From the NCBI GenBank assembly GCA_001643675.2, contig LSRY02000011.1:558001-622000 (forward strand): DNA of 64,000 bases. Reading direction: 5' to 3'. The position numbers were made by a program, and so were the translations under genes. Within the stretch, counting starts at the first letter, position 1, and each line of letters starts with the position of its first letter. Positions 1-11,750 of this stretch are shown here, one piece after another. The notes below the pieces were generated by a model, which was given only the letters and a program-made list of their open reading frames with translations, was not told the DNA's origin and did no database searches. The DNA is from Monocercomonoides exilis. Lineage: Eukaryota > Preaxostyla > Oxymonadida > Polymastigidae.

Positions 1-2007
1 AATAACAGCAATAGCAATAGCAATAGTAATCATAACAATGGCACTGAAGACAACACAAGAACCCGCTTGATGCGAGCGGAAGACATCGAGAGGGCGAGGA
101 GAGAGGCGCATGTGCACCCGCTTCTTTGGGAGCGGAGGATAGAAGAGCAAGAGAAGAAGAGAATAGCGAGGATCAAAGCAGAGTGGATGAGAGTGCACCC
201 GTCGTTGCTGTTTATGAGCAAGAACGAGAAAATGCTGTCTGAACAGATTGAGGCGAATGAGAAGAAGAGAAGAGAAGAAGACAGGATGTCGTTTGTGACG
301 AGGAATATGATGCGCCCGGAGAAGAGGGAGTGCAAGGGATGGAGTGAGAAAGAGGATGGAGATGAAGATGAAGATGAAGATGAAGATGATGGTGAGAGTG
401 AAGGCGAAAGGGAAGATGACAAAGAGAGCAGAAGGATTGAAGATGGAGAAGGGGAGGAAAAGGAAGAAAAGGAAGGATATGAGGACATTGAGGAAAAGGA
501 TGAGGTGAAACGAGATGATGTTGTTGAAGATGAAGATGATGAAGAAGACAACGAAGAATCAGGTGGTGAAAGAGAACAGAAAACACAGGAGCCAAGTGAT
601 TATTCATTAGAAAGGCGAACACACAAAAAGAAGGTGACAAAGAAAGTTGTGGGAAGTTGGTCATCATCATCCTTCTCAACATCTTCTTCTTCCTCCTCCT
701 CCTCCTCATCCTCTTCCTTCTCGTACTCCTCAAGCAGCTATCGCAATGAAGAGAACAAAAGAATACAGTCTGAACGGAGAAAGGTGCATCAGAGAAGATG
801 TTTGGATTCCATTCCAAAGTCAGTTGTTTCTGACCTGTCACAAATTGTGGATGATGTCGAGAACAGTTATAATCCTGATCATTCATCAATGATGTTATCT
901 TCATCCTCTTCCTCCTCTTCTTCTTCTTCTTCCTCTTCTTCCTCTACTTCATTGTATTCTTCTTCCACTTCCTCTTTACCTCCCATGTGTCCCAACACTC
1001 ACTCACTGCCTGCACTGCTTGAAAGCAGAAGTCATTCCTCTACAAGTTCTCTTGTAGCATCTGCTCCTTCATTAATCTTGACTTCTTCTTCCTCCTCCTC
1101 CTGTTCTTCTTCTTCTCCTTCTCCTTCTTCTCCCTCTTCTGCCCAGCCAGCCTGCCCTCAAAGTGCCTCATCATTAGCTCCACACTCTTTCTCCTTCACT
1201 CCTCAGTCTCAATGTTCCTTGTCTTTATCCCTTTCTCCTTCCTCTCTGCCAATCTCTTCTCCTTCTTCCAACTATGCTGCCCTCGATGCTGCCCAATCCT
1301 CTCCTTCTCTCTTTCTGCCTGTCCCACAGCGCACAAAGGAAGAAATTGAAGAAGACAACGCACGCCAAAGAAACATCATTGCGAAGAAGGAGATTGAGTC
1401 AACCGTTGGAACTGCTATTCAACATTCATTGCCTTCTTCTTTTTCCTCTTCATCATCATCTTCTTCTTCTTCCTCCTCCTCCTCTTCATCCTCTTCTTCT
1501 TCTCGTCCTCCTCTCCTTTTGAGTGCGGCCACATCCTCAGCTTCCGCCTCCACCACCACCACCACTGCCCCAGCATCCAGTATTATTTCCAACAATCATC
1601 AGATTCCAGCATCTCTTGTGCTTCCACCCGATGTTGGGCAAGGCGTGAACTTAACCTCTTTGTTTCCGTCGGTCTCTTCTATTGTTCCAAGCACTTCTCT
1701 TGTCCCTGGCTTCACAAACACCCTCACATCCCTCGTGAGCAACCCGCAAATCAACATCACCCCCGACGAAGAGACAGCAAGGGCACTCTTTATGGCTGTG
1801 GCGCTGGTGCAGAGAGTGAGACCCCACTGGATATCAGAAGCAGTGTGGGAGAAGGAGCAGAGGAAGATGCTGTACAACTTCAGAGCGGTGAGGCAGCAGG
1901 ACAGGGCGATGAGCAGGGCGATGCTGAGGAGGCTGGAGAGGCATTTGCTGAGAGAGCGGAGGATTAAGGAGAAGATGGCGAGGAATAAGAAGAAGAACGA
2001 GAAGTGA
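1..2007 (+). CDS. Low-complexity Ser/Glu-rich protein, 5' end outside the window
   Basis: I do not recognise this gene. The frame is open from base 1 (Asn/Ser-rich codons), so the coding region very probably starts upstream; the first in-window ATG is at 70. About 668 residues are visible. In order: a charged helical segment with HPLLWERR and KAEWMRVHPSLLF, a Glu/Asp-rich block (bases 350-590), several poly-Ser runs made of TCT/TCC codons (about 660-720, 900-950, 1435-1505), Ser/Pro-rich linkers, and a C-terminal charged helix (about 1780-2004) beginning VRPHWISEAVWEKE and ending in a Lys/Arg-rich tail, then TGA. The two charged ends look conserved and the middle looks disordered. The RPHW...W segment faintly recalls HSA-type helices of chromatin remodelling subunits, which is too weak to name. 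A nuclear role would fit the basic tail, but that is inference. Confidence 0.75.
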   Translation, partial: NNSNSNSNSNHNNGTEDNTRTRLMRAEDIERARREAHVHPLLWERRIEEQEKKRIARIKAEWMRVHPSLLFMSKNEKMLSEQIEANEKKRREEDRMSFVTRNMMRPEKRECKGWSEKEDGDEDEDEDEDDGESEGEREDDKESRRIEDGEGEEKEEKEGYEDIEEKDEVKRDDVVEDEDDEEDNEESGGEREQKTQEPSDYSLERRTHKKKVTKKVVGSWSSSSFSTSSSSSSSSSSSSFSYSSSSYRNEENKRIQSERRKVHQRRCLDSIPKSVVSDLSQIVDDVENSYNPDHSSMMLSSSSSSSSSSSSSSSSTSLYSSSTSSLPPMCPNTHSLPALLESRSHSSTSSLVASAPSLILTSSSSSSCSSSSPSPSSPSSAQPACPQSASSLAPHSFSFTPQSQCSLSLSLSPSSLPISSPSSNYAALDAAQSSPSLFLPVPQRTKEEIEEDNARQRNIIAKKEIESTVGTAIQHSLPSSFSSSSSSSSSSSSSSSSSSSSRPPLLLSAATSSASASTTTTTAPASSIISNNHQIPASLVLPPDVGQGVNLTSLFPSVSSIVPSTSLVPGFTNTLTSLVSNPQINITPDEETARALFMAVALVQRVRPHWISEAVWEKEQRKMLYNFRAVRQQDRAMSRAMLRRLERHLLRERRIKEKMARNKKKNEK

Positions 2008-3383
2008 AAGGAAGATAAAGGATGATGGGGGAAAGGAGGGAGGGGGTTGTTTTATTGTTTTCTTAAATAGCTTTTGCTTGTGATGTATCACATTAGGAAT
2101 TTCATAGATACATGTTTTTGTTCATTTATAATTGGATGGCATAATTGAACTGATTTGCATTGTTGATGGACAAGTGTCTATATCCACAACGAATTATCGA
2201 TTGAATCGGAAAGCACTTTGAATAAGTGTCATTGTTTGATTGTGTGTTTGCTTTGATTGCGTGTTATCTTAATCACTCCAGTTAGAAAGACTTTTTTATT
2301 ATTATTATTATCACTGTGAAATTTTTTTTGAATCTATTTTAATTTGGTTGTTAATGATCTCTTTCTTTTTATTTTTATTTTTTTATTTTTTTTTTTTTCC
2401 TCAAAGTTGTTGTCTTCTTATAGTTGTTATCGATCTTTTATTTATTATTTGTTTTTTTGACTGTTCTCATCCGTTTTTAACTTTCCGAAAGATTATTATG
2501 AGTTTATGAGTTATTTTGATAGCCTTAAATTTTATATTTGCTTTTTTTTCCCTATTTATCTTTCTTTCTCTCTCCTTTTTTCCACAAAAACCAATCATGT
2601 ATAATTTTTTTTGAAACTTGTTTCGTTCTTTAGTTTTTTCACTAATAAAGATATTCATATGCACTTATTTATTTATATTCTCATTTTGAAAGTTTGTTTT
2701 TTCTTTATTTTTAATTTTATTTTTATGTATTTCGTTTTTAATCCAAATTTCATTCCATTACCAGCTCAAAAAAAAAAAAATGTTTTAAAATTTTTACACA
2801 ATCACGTAATATCACTCCATCAGTCGTTTCTTCATTTCGTATAGTTCTTTTGTTTTCTGTATCGTAATCGAAATAATTTTTGGTGAAGTTATTTTATAAT
2901 TATCCCTTTTTTTTTTAACTTTTTATTGTCCAGCTCTTGTTATACTTCGTCTCTATATGCAGCTCACTTATCACTGATCCATCATACGCATCAAACATCC
3001 ATTGTTATTTTTTCAACTTCTTGAATTTCAATTATTAGTCCTTTTTTTAGCATTTTAAAGATTTTTTATTTGCAGAAAAATATTAACAATTTTCATTTTT
3101 TTTAGATATTGTTTTTAATTTTGAAAAATCTAATGTCTTTTTATGGAATAAAATAAATATTCTTTCTTTGGATTGAAATATTTTTTGTTTCTTTTTCCAA
3201 TTGAATAAAATTCACAAATTGCAATTTAAATGCAATCAACCACTTTAAAACAATAATTGGATTAATAATTTGTCATGCATAAGAAATGTCAAGTTCTTCA
3301 ATGTAATATTTGAAATCGATTTCGAAGTTTTTCTTTAATCAATCATGTTCTTTTCAAATTTAAATAGTGGGTCATGTTAAAAG
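2008..3383. other. AT-rich intergenic spacer
   Basis: About 1.4 kb of T-rich sequence with many short T and A homopolymers lies between two + strand genes. Only short ORFs without coding character occur. It should hold the 3' end of the first gene and the promoter of the second. I see no RNA gene or repeat pair. Confidence 0.6.
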
Positions 3384-6300
3384 ATGAGTTTGGGTGATGG
3401 CGAGAAGAGAATCGAAATAGAACAACAAGATAGTTCACTAAAGCAACATCATATGAATTCTGAATCAGGTTCTGTTTTGTATTGACCTTCGTGAAGCAAA
3501 TTTTCATTTCGAATAACTTTTCGTTTTTTTGTTGTTACACTTGTTTTAAAATTGTATCTCATGATTAACTTTATTAAGAAAATATAAAAAGTTTGAGGTC
3601 ATCACAACGCGCAAAAATTGAACATTCTGTTGAACGCACAAAGCAAGAATTTAATCAAGATTTACAAATATATTCCGCAGGCGAACAAAAAAGTTTAGAG
3701 AGCAATGATAGCGGAGAAAAATTGCGTGAGAAATTTATGAAAGACAATAGAAATAATGTAAATTCCGGTAACTTAAAAAAAGAAGAAAATCGAAAATGTG
3801 ATGATGATAGTGAAGATGAGGATGAAGACGAAAGTGGTGGGGAAGAAGAAGGAGATAGTAGTGACAGCAGTGAAGAAGATGATGATGACGATGACGACGA
3901 CGATGACGATGAAGATGACGATGATGAAGAAGAAGATGATGATGACGACGACGATGATGACGACGACGATGATGACGATGATGAAGATGACGACGGCGAA
4001 GACGAAGATGACGGTGACGATGACAACAACAACAATAATGAGGACAAAGATGAGAATGAGGAGGAGGATGACGAAAAAGACAAAGATAAAATAAGGTTAA
4101 AAGAGATGAAAGACAAAAGAGAAAATGATGGATCTGTTCAAGAAAAAGAAAAGCGAGAAATTCAAAGTGATACAGAAGTTGAAATTAAGTTGAGAAGATC
4201 AGATGAAGAAACAAAAGAAAAACCAGAAAATGAAAATGGGAAAGAAATGTCGCTCCACCAAAAACAGCTAATTGACGATGATCCTTCTGAAAGAAGCGAT
4301 GGATCCGAGCAAAGTCAAGAAAGAGAGCTTCAAAGAAAAATAGAAATGATGACTTCTGTTATTGAAGAGTTCAACAGGATGAAAAGGAAAAGTGAAGAAA
4401 AGAAAATGAGAGGAAATGAAGATAGGGCCAAAATTAGCACAAGTGGAAAAGATGAACCAAACATAAGCAGAAATGACGAATATGACGATGAAATGAGTGA
4501 GATGAAAAAGAAGATCGATCAGATGCAAGAAATTGTGAATTCATTCAAAAATAGCAGAGGTCATTTTGTTACTGATAGCAGTCAATCTGCAGAAAAGATG
4601 AACAAAAAAGAAATAAATGAGGCAAATGAAGAAAATCACAATGTAGATAGATCAATGCAAATGATACAAAAAGAACAAAATCCCGGCAACAGAATAGAAC
4701 AAGAGGAAGACATTAGATCAAATACAACAGATGAAGAAAAGAGTGAAAGAGACGAACAGAAGGCGGAAGGAGAAGCTTGTTTCAGTGAAGGTGATGAAGA
4801 GTCTCTTCTTGATGTTGGCTTTGATGAAGATGACATTGATCGCCTGTTAGTCATTGAGAAGCCAATGAGCAATTTCTTCGAGACATATCAGCTGCAGCAC
4901 GTATGTCATCAACAGAAGCAAAGAAATCCTCATTTTTCTCAGCAAAACAGCTCAATTCATCAGTCAAATGAAAGCGAAATGAATCAAACAAAAGCAGAAG
5001 AGAGCGAAGTGTCGTTAATGTTTTCTCCGTTTTACAAGCCATTTTTTGATCTCCCGCAGTGTTTGTCAGACACGCAATGTAATTCTGCAGATTCTCTTTT
5101 CTTTTCGTGCTTTTTGAATGGGGAAATCAGACAATGTGAAGAAGATATGGAGAAAGAGAGAGAGAATGTGTGGAAAGCAATGGACGACAAGTGGGCGAAG
5201 GAGAAAGAAGAGCGAAAAAAGAAGCAGAAGGAGATTGAAGAGGAGATGGAGCAGATGAAGCGCAGGCTGCGTGAGATGGAAGAGGAGGAGAGGAAAAGGA
5301 AAGAGGAGGAGAAGAAGAGGAAGGAGGAAGAGAGAAAGAGGAAAGAAGAGGAAGAAAAGAGGATTGAGATTCAAAAGAAGAATGAAGGCGCAAAGCTTAT
5401 AGGAGAGCATTGGTTGATGTATCAATTGCAAATGATTGGAATAAGCAGAATGAAAGAGTTGCAGAAGAAAGAAGAGGAAGAACAGAAAAGGAGGAAAGAT
5501 GCAGTGGGAGTGATTGAAAGGGGATGGAAAGAGGTGCTTCAAGTGAGAGACGCAAAGAGGGAAAGAGCTGAGCTGAAGAGGCAGAAAGAAGAGAAAGAGG
5601 AGAGGGCGAAGAGAAAAGCAAAAGCAGAGAAGAAGAAGGAGATGAACGAGCAGCGGCTGAAGAAGCTGAGGAAAAGAGAGGAAGAAATGGCAGCGATTCT
5701 GATGGCGATGGATGAGAAGATGGAGCAGCATTTGATGGCTATTGAAGAGACAGAGCAGAGAAAGAGGATGGAAAGAGAGGTGTTGAAAGGAGATGGACAG
5801 AAAGGGAAGGAAGATGAAGAAGTTTGTAAGGAGGAAGAAGGGATAAACGAAGCAAGATTATCTTCTTCTATCAAAATAGATGAAAATAATACAGAAAGCA
5901 CATCAAAAGACATTAACAGCATCCAAATGACTGTATCTGATCGATCGCTTCTAAAGACACAGAACAGCAGCCGTCCGCTTGCTGAAGTAAAAGACAGGAA
6001 AATAAGAACTGCTTATTCCACAACACGAATCGGCAATAAAACAACAGGAGAAATTTCGGAGAAATCGGAGAAATTTTCTCATAAAATGAATTTGAAAACA
6101 ATGAAAAAACAAACACAAAAGACAAAATCTGAAAGAAGAGCGGGTTTTAATGCAGAAAATGAAGCATTTTCTTCCAGTCATAAGATTGTTCCAGTGAAGA
6201 ATTCAGCTGAAAGACAGAAGGAATTTCATAACAGCACCGAAAGAGCAAAAGAAAACAAGAGAAAGAAAGTGAATGAAATGAAAGCAAAAACCTCCAAATC

Positions 6301-9199
6301 AGAAGCTAAAAACGAGAATAAAAAAATTGATGAAGGAAAAATCGAAATAAACAGAAATTCAATGAAAACGGAGAAAGAGACAGAACATTCGGAAGCAGAA
6401 GAAAAAAGGGTTTATGAAAAACTGACGCTAATTTTAGATCAGAAAAGTGTGTCAAATGCGTCTTCGTTGCCTCGGCTTTCATATGCACCAAGTGAAACAT
6501 CTGATAATAAACATGATAATAATAATAATACTTATGATTCAATAACTGTTGCATCATCATCTTCTTCTTGTTCTTCTTCTTCTTCTTCTTCCAATCAGCT
6601 TTATTCTTCTATGCGACCAGCACCTTCTGCTAATCAATCTCTTCCACAACATTCATTTTCACAAGAAAATACGCTAAGTTCAACTCTTCCTTTTGATAAA
6701 AACGAATCAATTGCAGAGAAAGTGAATAAATCCGAAATGTGGAGTTTAGAAGAAGAAGAAGAAGAAGACGGAAGAAACGAGACAAAAAGAGGGAAACGAA
6801 AAAGAGAGCCATCAGCTGACAGGTTGAGGCTGAGAAAACTGGTAGAAATGGCACAGAAACTGATGGAAGATGAGGAAGATGTTGATGATGATGCTAAAGA
6901 TGAAGTTGTTGATGATGATGATGATGAAAACAAAGGGAAAGGAGAAGAAGATGAAAGAGGAGAAAGAGAAAGAGAAAGGGTGGAAGAGAAGAAAGAAAAT
7001 ATTAATTCAGATAAAAAGAAAACAACCATAACAACAACAAAAACAAGTGGAAGAAGAATAAGAAAGAGAGCAAACACATTTGGAGATGTTGCCGAGAAGG
7101 AAATAAAAAGTAATGATCGTCTTCTGTTCACTCCATCACACACAAAAAGGAAGACAAAAGACAGAAATGCAGATACTGTCACATCAAATCATTCTGCTTT
7201 CTCTTCTTCGTTTTCTTCCACTTTTCCTTCTTCTTCCTCCTCTTCTTCTTCTTCTTCCTTTCACTCTTCCTCTTTCTCCTCATCCTCCTCTTTCTCCTCT
7301 CCAAATTCTCCATCCAACCGAAGTCGTCCTCGCCCCAATCGCACTGAAGATTCTTCTCTTTCTTCTTCTTTTGATTCGCCTTCTCATTTCCACTCCAGCC
7401 ACACCCGCTCTGCCTCATACAACTCCTCAACAATATCCCATCTTCCTCCTCTTCGCCTCTTTCCCTCTGATCCTGTCCCTTTCTCTGCTCCTCCTCTTCT
7501 TCCCTTTCAGACACAACAGCAGCAGCAACAACAACAGAATAATCTTCAGAATCAAAATAATCATCAACAGCAACAACCTTCATCATACGCCCAACCTTAT
7601 TCACGCAACATTACCACTGCCCCTCTTTCTCTCCCTGCTCTGAAAAGCGAAAGAATATCTTATACTTCCACTGAGCCAATCCAATCAGTGAAATCCTCAC
7701 AATCACCACAATCTCAATCATTGCAATCATTACAGCCAATTGTCAATCCATCTGCAACTCCTCAATCTTCAAAGACAATTAATTCATCAGTTGGCTTTCT
7801 GCCTTCGCCAACATACACACAAACATCTGGTTTTTCCTCTAATTCAAGCTTTCCTCCTCTGCTTTCGTCGCCTTCTTCCTCTTCCTCTTCCTCTTCTTTC
7901 TCGTCTTATTCTCCGTTGCCTTCACCTTCACCCCTTCCTTCATCTTCACCTTCTCTTTCTTCCTCTTCTTTTCCTTCTTCATCTCCTTCCTCTTCCTCTT
8001 CCTCTTCCACCTCAATCAAACCTTCTGTTCTTGAATCCCGCATCCCTCCTGTGGTGTCCACAGTCTATCCAAATGCCCTCATCCGACGCTTAGCTGAGCA
8101 AAAAACAGCATCAACAGCTGAGCTTCTATCAAACATTCTGTCATATTCCAGCGGAGCCAAAGACGAACAAGTTCAAAAGCAGATTAAAATCGCACTGCAA
8201 AGTGGATGCACGTGTGGAAGATGCAAAAGAGACGAGGTGTTGTTGAAGAGCACAGGTGAACTGGCAATGCAGCAAACAATGAAGCAGCAAGCACTGTCTG
8301 CCAATATGAGTGTTATTTGTGGATCAGGTGATGGCATCAACCTCTGTCCAGCCACTCTCTCCAATATTGTCATTCCTCCGCATTCATCTGCCTTCAACCT
8401 TCTTTCCTGTGAGATCGAAAAATCGCTGAAAAAACTGAGTGCTGTTCTTGTTGTGCTGCGCTTTCCAGCAGAAGAAAGGGAGAAAGTGGTGAAGATGGTC
8501 CTGCGCGAACAGCCGTCTCAGTCTGCCCTCTCAACCAGGAATTCATCAGCTGATGTGAACAATGGCATTGCTCTGAAGACTCTCTCGTTTGACGGCAATG
8601 ACATCGCACGCATTTCATCTGCTAATCGCACTTCTCTTTCTCCTGCTCTGTCATTTGTATCTTTTCAGTCAGATTCTCCTTTTCAGCCATCTTCATCATC
8701 ATCATCAAATGAACACACTCACAGAAAGCACAAGGAAAACACATCTGACACGCAAACAGACCGCCTTGTTGAGCATTCCCTGGTGGAACATGCTGCTTTG
8801 CGCTCTTTTTCGTCTTCTGAGTCGTTTGCCTCTCGCTCTTCATCGCCAGCCAAGCAGTCGTCATTCATCCGGTCTGCCTCATCGACTGATCCTTACCCGC
8901 ATCTTCCTCTGCTTTCTCCAACTTCTTCGAATTCCTCTTCTAATTCTTCTTCTTCTGCAAATGCTTCGAGTCCTATTGCTTGTTCTCCTTCTCAGTCAGC
9001 CAATCAATCTTCCCCTTGTTCATCGTCTTCGGAGGGCATCTCATCATCTCCTTCTTCTCCTTCATCGTCTTTGTCTTCTTCTTCTTCTTCTTCTACATTA
9101 CTTCCACTTCAGCTTCCTTCTGTGAATGAATCCGCAACCACTTCATCATCATCGTCTTCTTCTTCCATTTCCTCCTCCTCCTCCTGCTCTCCTTCTTCC

Positions 9200-9230
<31 letters not shown>

Positions 9231-9949
9231 CTTCTTCTTCTTCTTCTTCTTCTTCTTCTTCTTCTTCTTCTCCCTTCCTTCTCCCCATCACATGTCTCGT
9301 CCACTTCCGCATCCACCGTGTCCTCTCTGCCCTCCTGCCTGTCCTGCACTCCCGCATCAAGCTCTGCCGCCTGCTGTCTGTGCGGAGCGTGCTGCTCGAC
9401 TCCTTCTTCGCCTTTGCCGACGTCGGAATGGCCTTCTCAGACATTTCGCTCCTCTCTTCCCGCATCTCTGCTTTGACACACGCAGTCAGAGAGGGCTTGG
9501 GGAAGTGGATGGGGCTGCTGCCATGGAACAACTCGTTTGTCGTGTCGCGCAGCAGAAACGAGGCTGTGCAGCTCGAAAAGGAAGAGGAGGCGTTCCTCAG
9601 GCAGGTCGATATCCTGAAGGAAGGAGACAACGCAAGGGAGAAAGAGAAGACGAAAGAAATGAAAAAACAGTTGGACAAATGCAATGATATACACAACGCA
9701 GATAGAGGCGAGGCAAGGCAGAGAGGGAAGGCGGTTGATCCACGAGCACATTGTCAGTCTGATAATCTCAGTGGCTCATCCTTCTCGCCCAGGCCCCGCC
9801 CTCGCCGCATCTCATCCACACAGGCATTCCGCACTTTCCAGATGGATGCTTCTCTTTCTTCTGCTCTTTCTTCTTCGTCTGCTGCTCCTGCCTCTTCTCC
9901 CATTTCTTCCGCTGTTGTTGTTGCTAATGTTCTGTCTCGCCCTTTTTGA
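3384..9949 (+). CDS. Giant low-complexity coiled-coil protein, two exons
   Basis: I do not recognise this gene. Predicted join(3384..3468, 3579..9949), 2,151 residues. The long frame has no ATG until 3737 and is preceded by an in-frame TAA at 3575. A small ATG exon at 3384 joins it in phase through a 110-bp intron (donor GTTCTG, acceptor TTAAG, branch-like ATTAAC). Architecture: acidic N-terminus with an almost pure Asp/Glu run (about bases 3800-4080), Lys/Glu-rich helices, a long coiled coil (about 5140-5800, KEEERKRKEEE-type repeats), a Ser-rich and Gln-rich disordered middle (poly-Gln near 7510-7545), a short cysteine cluster GCTCGRCKRD (near 8205), a TCT-coded Ser tract (about 9196-9270), then the only globular-looking segment (about 9280-9620, rich in Leu, Arg and Phe). 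No catalytic motif is seen. A scaffold or cytoskeletal role is possible but unproven. Confidence 0.75.
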
Positions 9950-11750
9950 TAAATGTTCTGTTCTTCGCTGATGCTTAACGAACATTTTCAAACGATATGT
10001 GCTTATCGATAATTTTAATCGTTGACAATTGTTTTCGGAACTATTCATTTCATCTTATAGATCAGAGTATATTTATTTTTCTTTTTTGTAATTTGTTTGT
10101 GTTAGTAGTTTTTATGTAGTTGATAAGTCTATGATAGTACACTTTAATTTTTTCGTTTCTACAAAGAGGTATATATTGTTTCATTTTTCTTATTTTATTT
10201 GAATTTTTAAAATGATAACCAGTTATTAATATTATATTCCTTTTATTTTTCTTAATTTTCTAAAAATGAATAAAAATGTTACAAAAAAGAACAATTGAAT
10301 GTAATGTCTTTCTTTCTTATTCCAAAAATTCTTCAAAATCTGTTAAATAAAATGCTATTAAATGAAACAGAAAAATTAGAAATAGAAATATATGTTAAAA
10401 TAGAAGAAAAATAAATACTCATATTACATCTTTAAAAACAAATAAATAAAAATAAAAAAACAAATGGCTGTGAAGCTCAAAAATAATAATATCAGAAAGG
10501 ACTTTTACATAATCATGAATGAAGAAGAAATGAATCCTCTTCAATCAATCAGAAAGCCATGCATTTAGAGTCTATCATCATTTTCATAAATTGCTCATTT
10601 TTTTTTTTGCATACCATTTCAATCTAATAATTAAATGTTTGTATGGCTTTAACTATTTCAAAAAACTTAGAATCAGATGAAAATAATCAATTTCGAAAAT
10701 AATAAAAATCTTTCTCGAAAAAGAGAGAAAAAAAAATTCAGAAAAAATTGTATCATCAATTGTGTTAAAAGCATTTTTAAAAAATACTCTTAGCATTACA
10801 GGTAATACATGCATAAATAAGATCATCATAAAAAACAAATTGAAATAAACGCATTTCACCCAAAAGCATACATTTATTTTCTGCTTAGTTTTGTGGCTTT
10901 AACGAATACTTTTTAAAGATACGTTTTGATCAAACAAAAACTGTTAAAATATGCATTTTGCAAAAAATAACAGCAATTTGATGAAAAACGGTCAATTTCA
11001 AAAGATCCGCAAAATATATTTCATGAAATAATTGTTCATATATCACATAAATTAGTCTCTTTAATCACAAATATTATTTCAACAATTTATCCTTGAAATT
11101 TCACATTCTATAAGATGATCAATTCCATAGAATATATTTTCTTCAAAGTCAATTGCGGATTATTAAAATGTATATTTTGATGAAAACTTCAAAAAAGAAA
11201 GAAATCTGTTTTAATGCAATTTTTGATTGTTTTTAAAAGAAGAATATAATAGAACTTTTTGAAATAAATTCGAAATTTTTATTTCAATACACTCTTTTGG
11301 CAAGGGATCTTGTATTTTTATAAAGTATGTTGGAGTTGGTGAACTATTTGAAGTGTGATTGAATGGTTGTGAATTTATTACAATTATTGTTGGGTTAAAG
11401 ATGACAATGCGATTTTTCGCTTCCCTGATATTCATGAGGGTTGAAATTAACCATCTTTTCGGGTCTGAATTCCAACAATTTTTAGCATTTTTGTATTTTG
11501 TCAATTATTTTATTTTGTATATATATTTGCTAATTAATCTCTCTTTGACAATTATCATTTATAGGTTGCTCTTGTTAAATTGGTTTTATCGTTGTTTTCC
11601 TTTTTAAAAGTTTAGATAAAAAATCTTTTTTTTTATTATTTAATCACTTCAAATTACAAATAGAAAAAACTTATTTCGTCAAAATAATATTTCAAATTTA
11701 ATAAATAAAAATTTAAAAAAACTACAAAAATTGATTCCATTTTGATATTA
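9950..11750. other. AT-rich intergenic spacer between convergent genes
   Basis: About 1.8 kb between two convergent genes holds no convincing gene. The least AT-rich patch (about 11330-11475) has a 97-codon minus-strand ORF (11211-11504) containing NSDPKRWLISTLMNIREAK and a 82-codon ORF on the other strand. Neither shows a recognisable domain, and neither is called as a gene. Otherwise nothing but A/T runs. Confidence 0.5.

Noticed and set aside
3655-4116. Antisense ORF of almost pure Ser/Leu opposite the Asp/Glu tract
   Set aside because: GAT/GAA/GAC repeats read backwards give Ser/Leu/Phe codons without stops; it is a shadow of the sense gene.
5066-5922. Long antisense ORFs under the coiled coil
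   Set aside because: GAG/AAG-rich coding strand lacks antisense stops; the translations are Leu/Ser/Phe-rich with no domain.
11211-11607. Overlapping ORFs on both strands in the spacer downstream of PNG1
   Set aside because: Both strands are open over the same patch, with no domain, splice evidence or start context.
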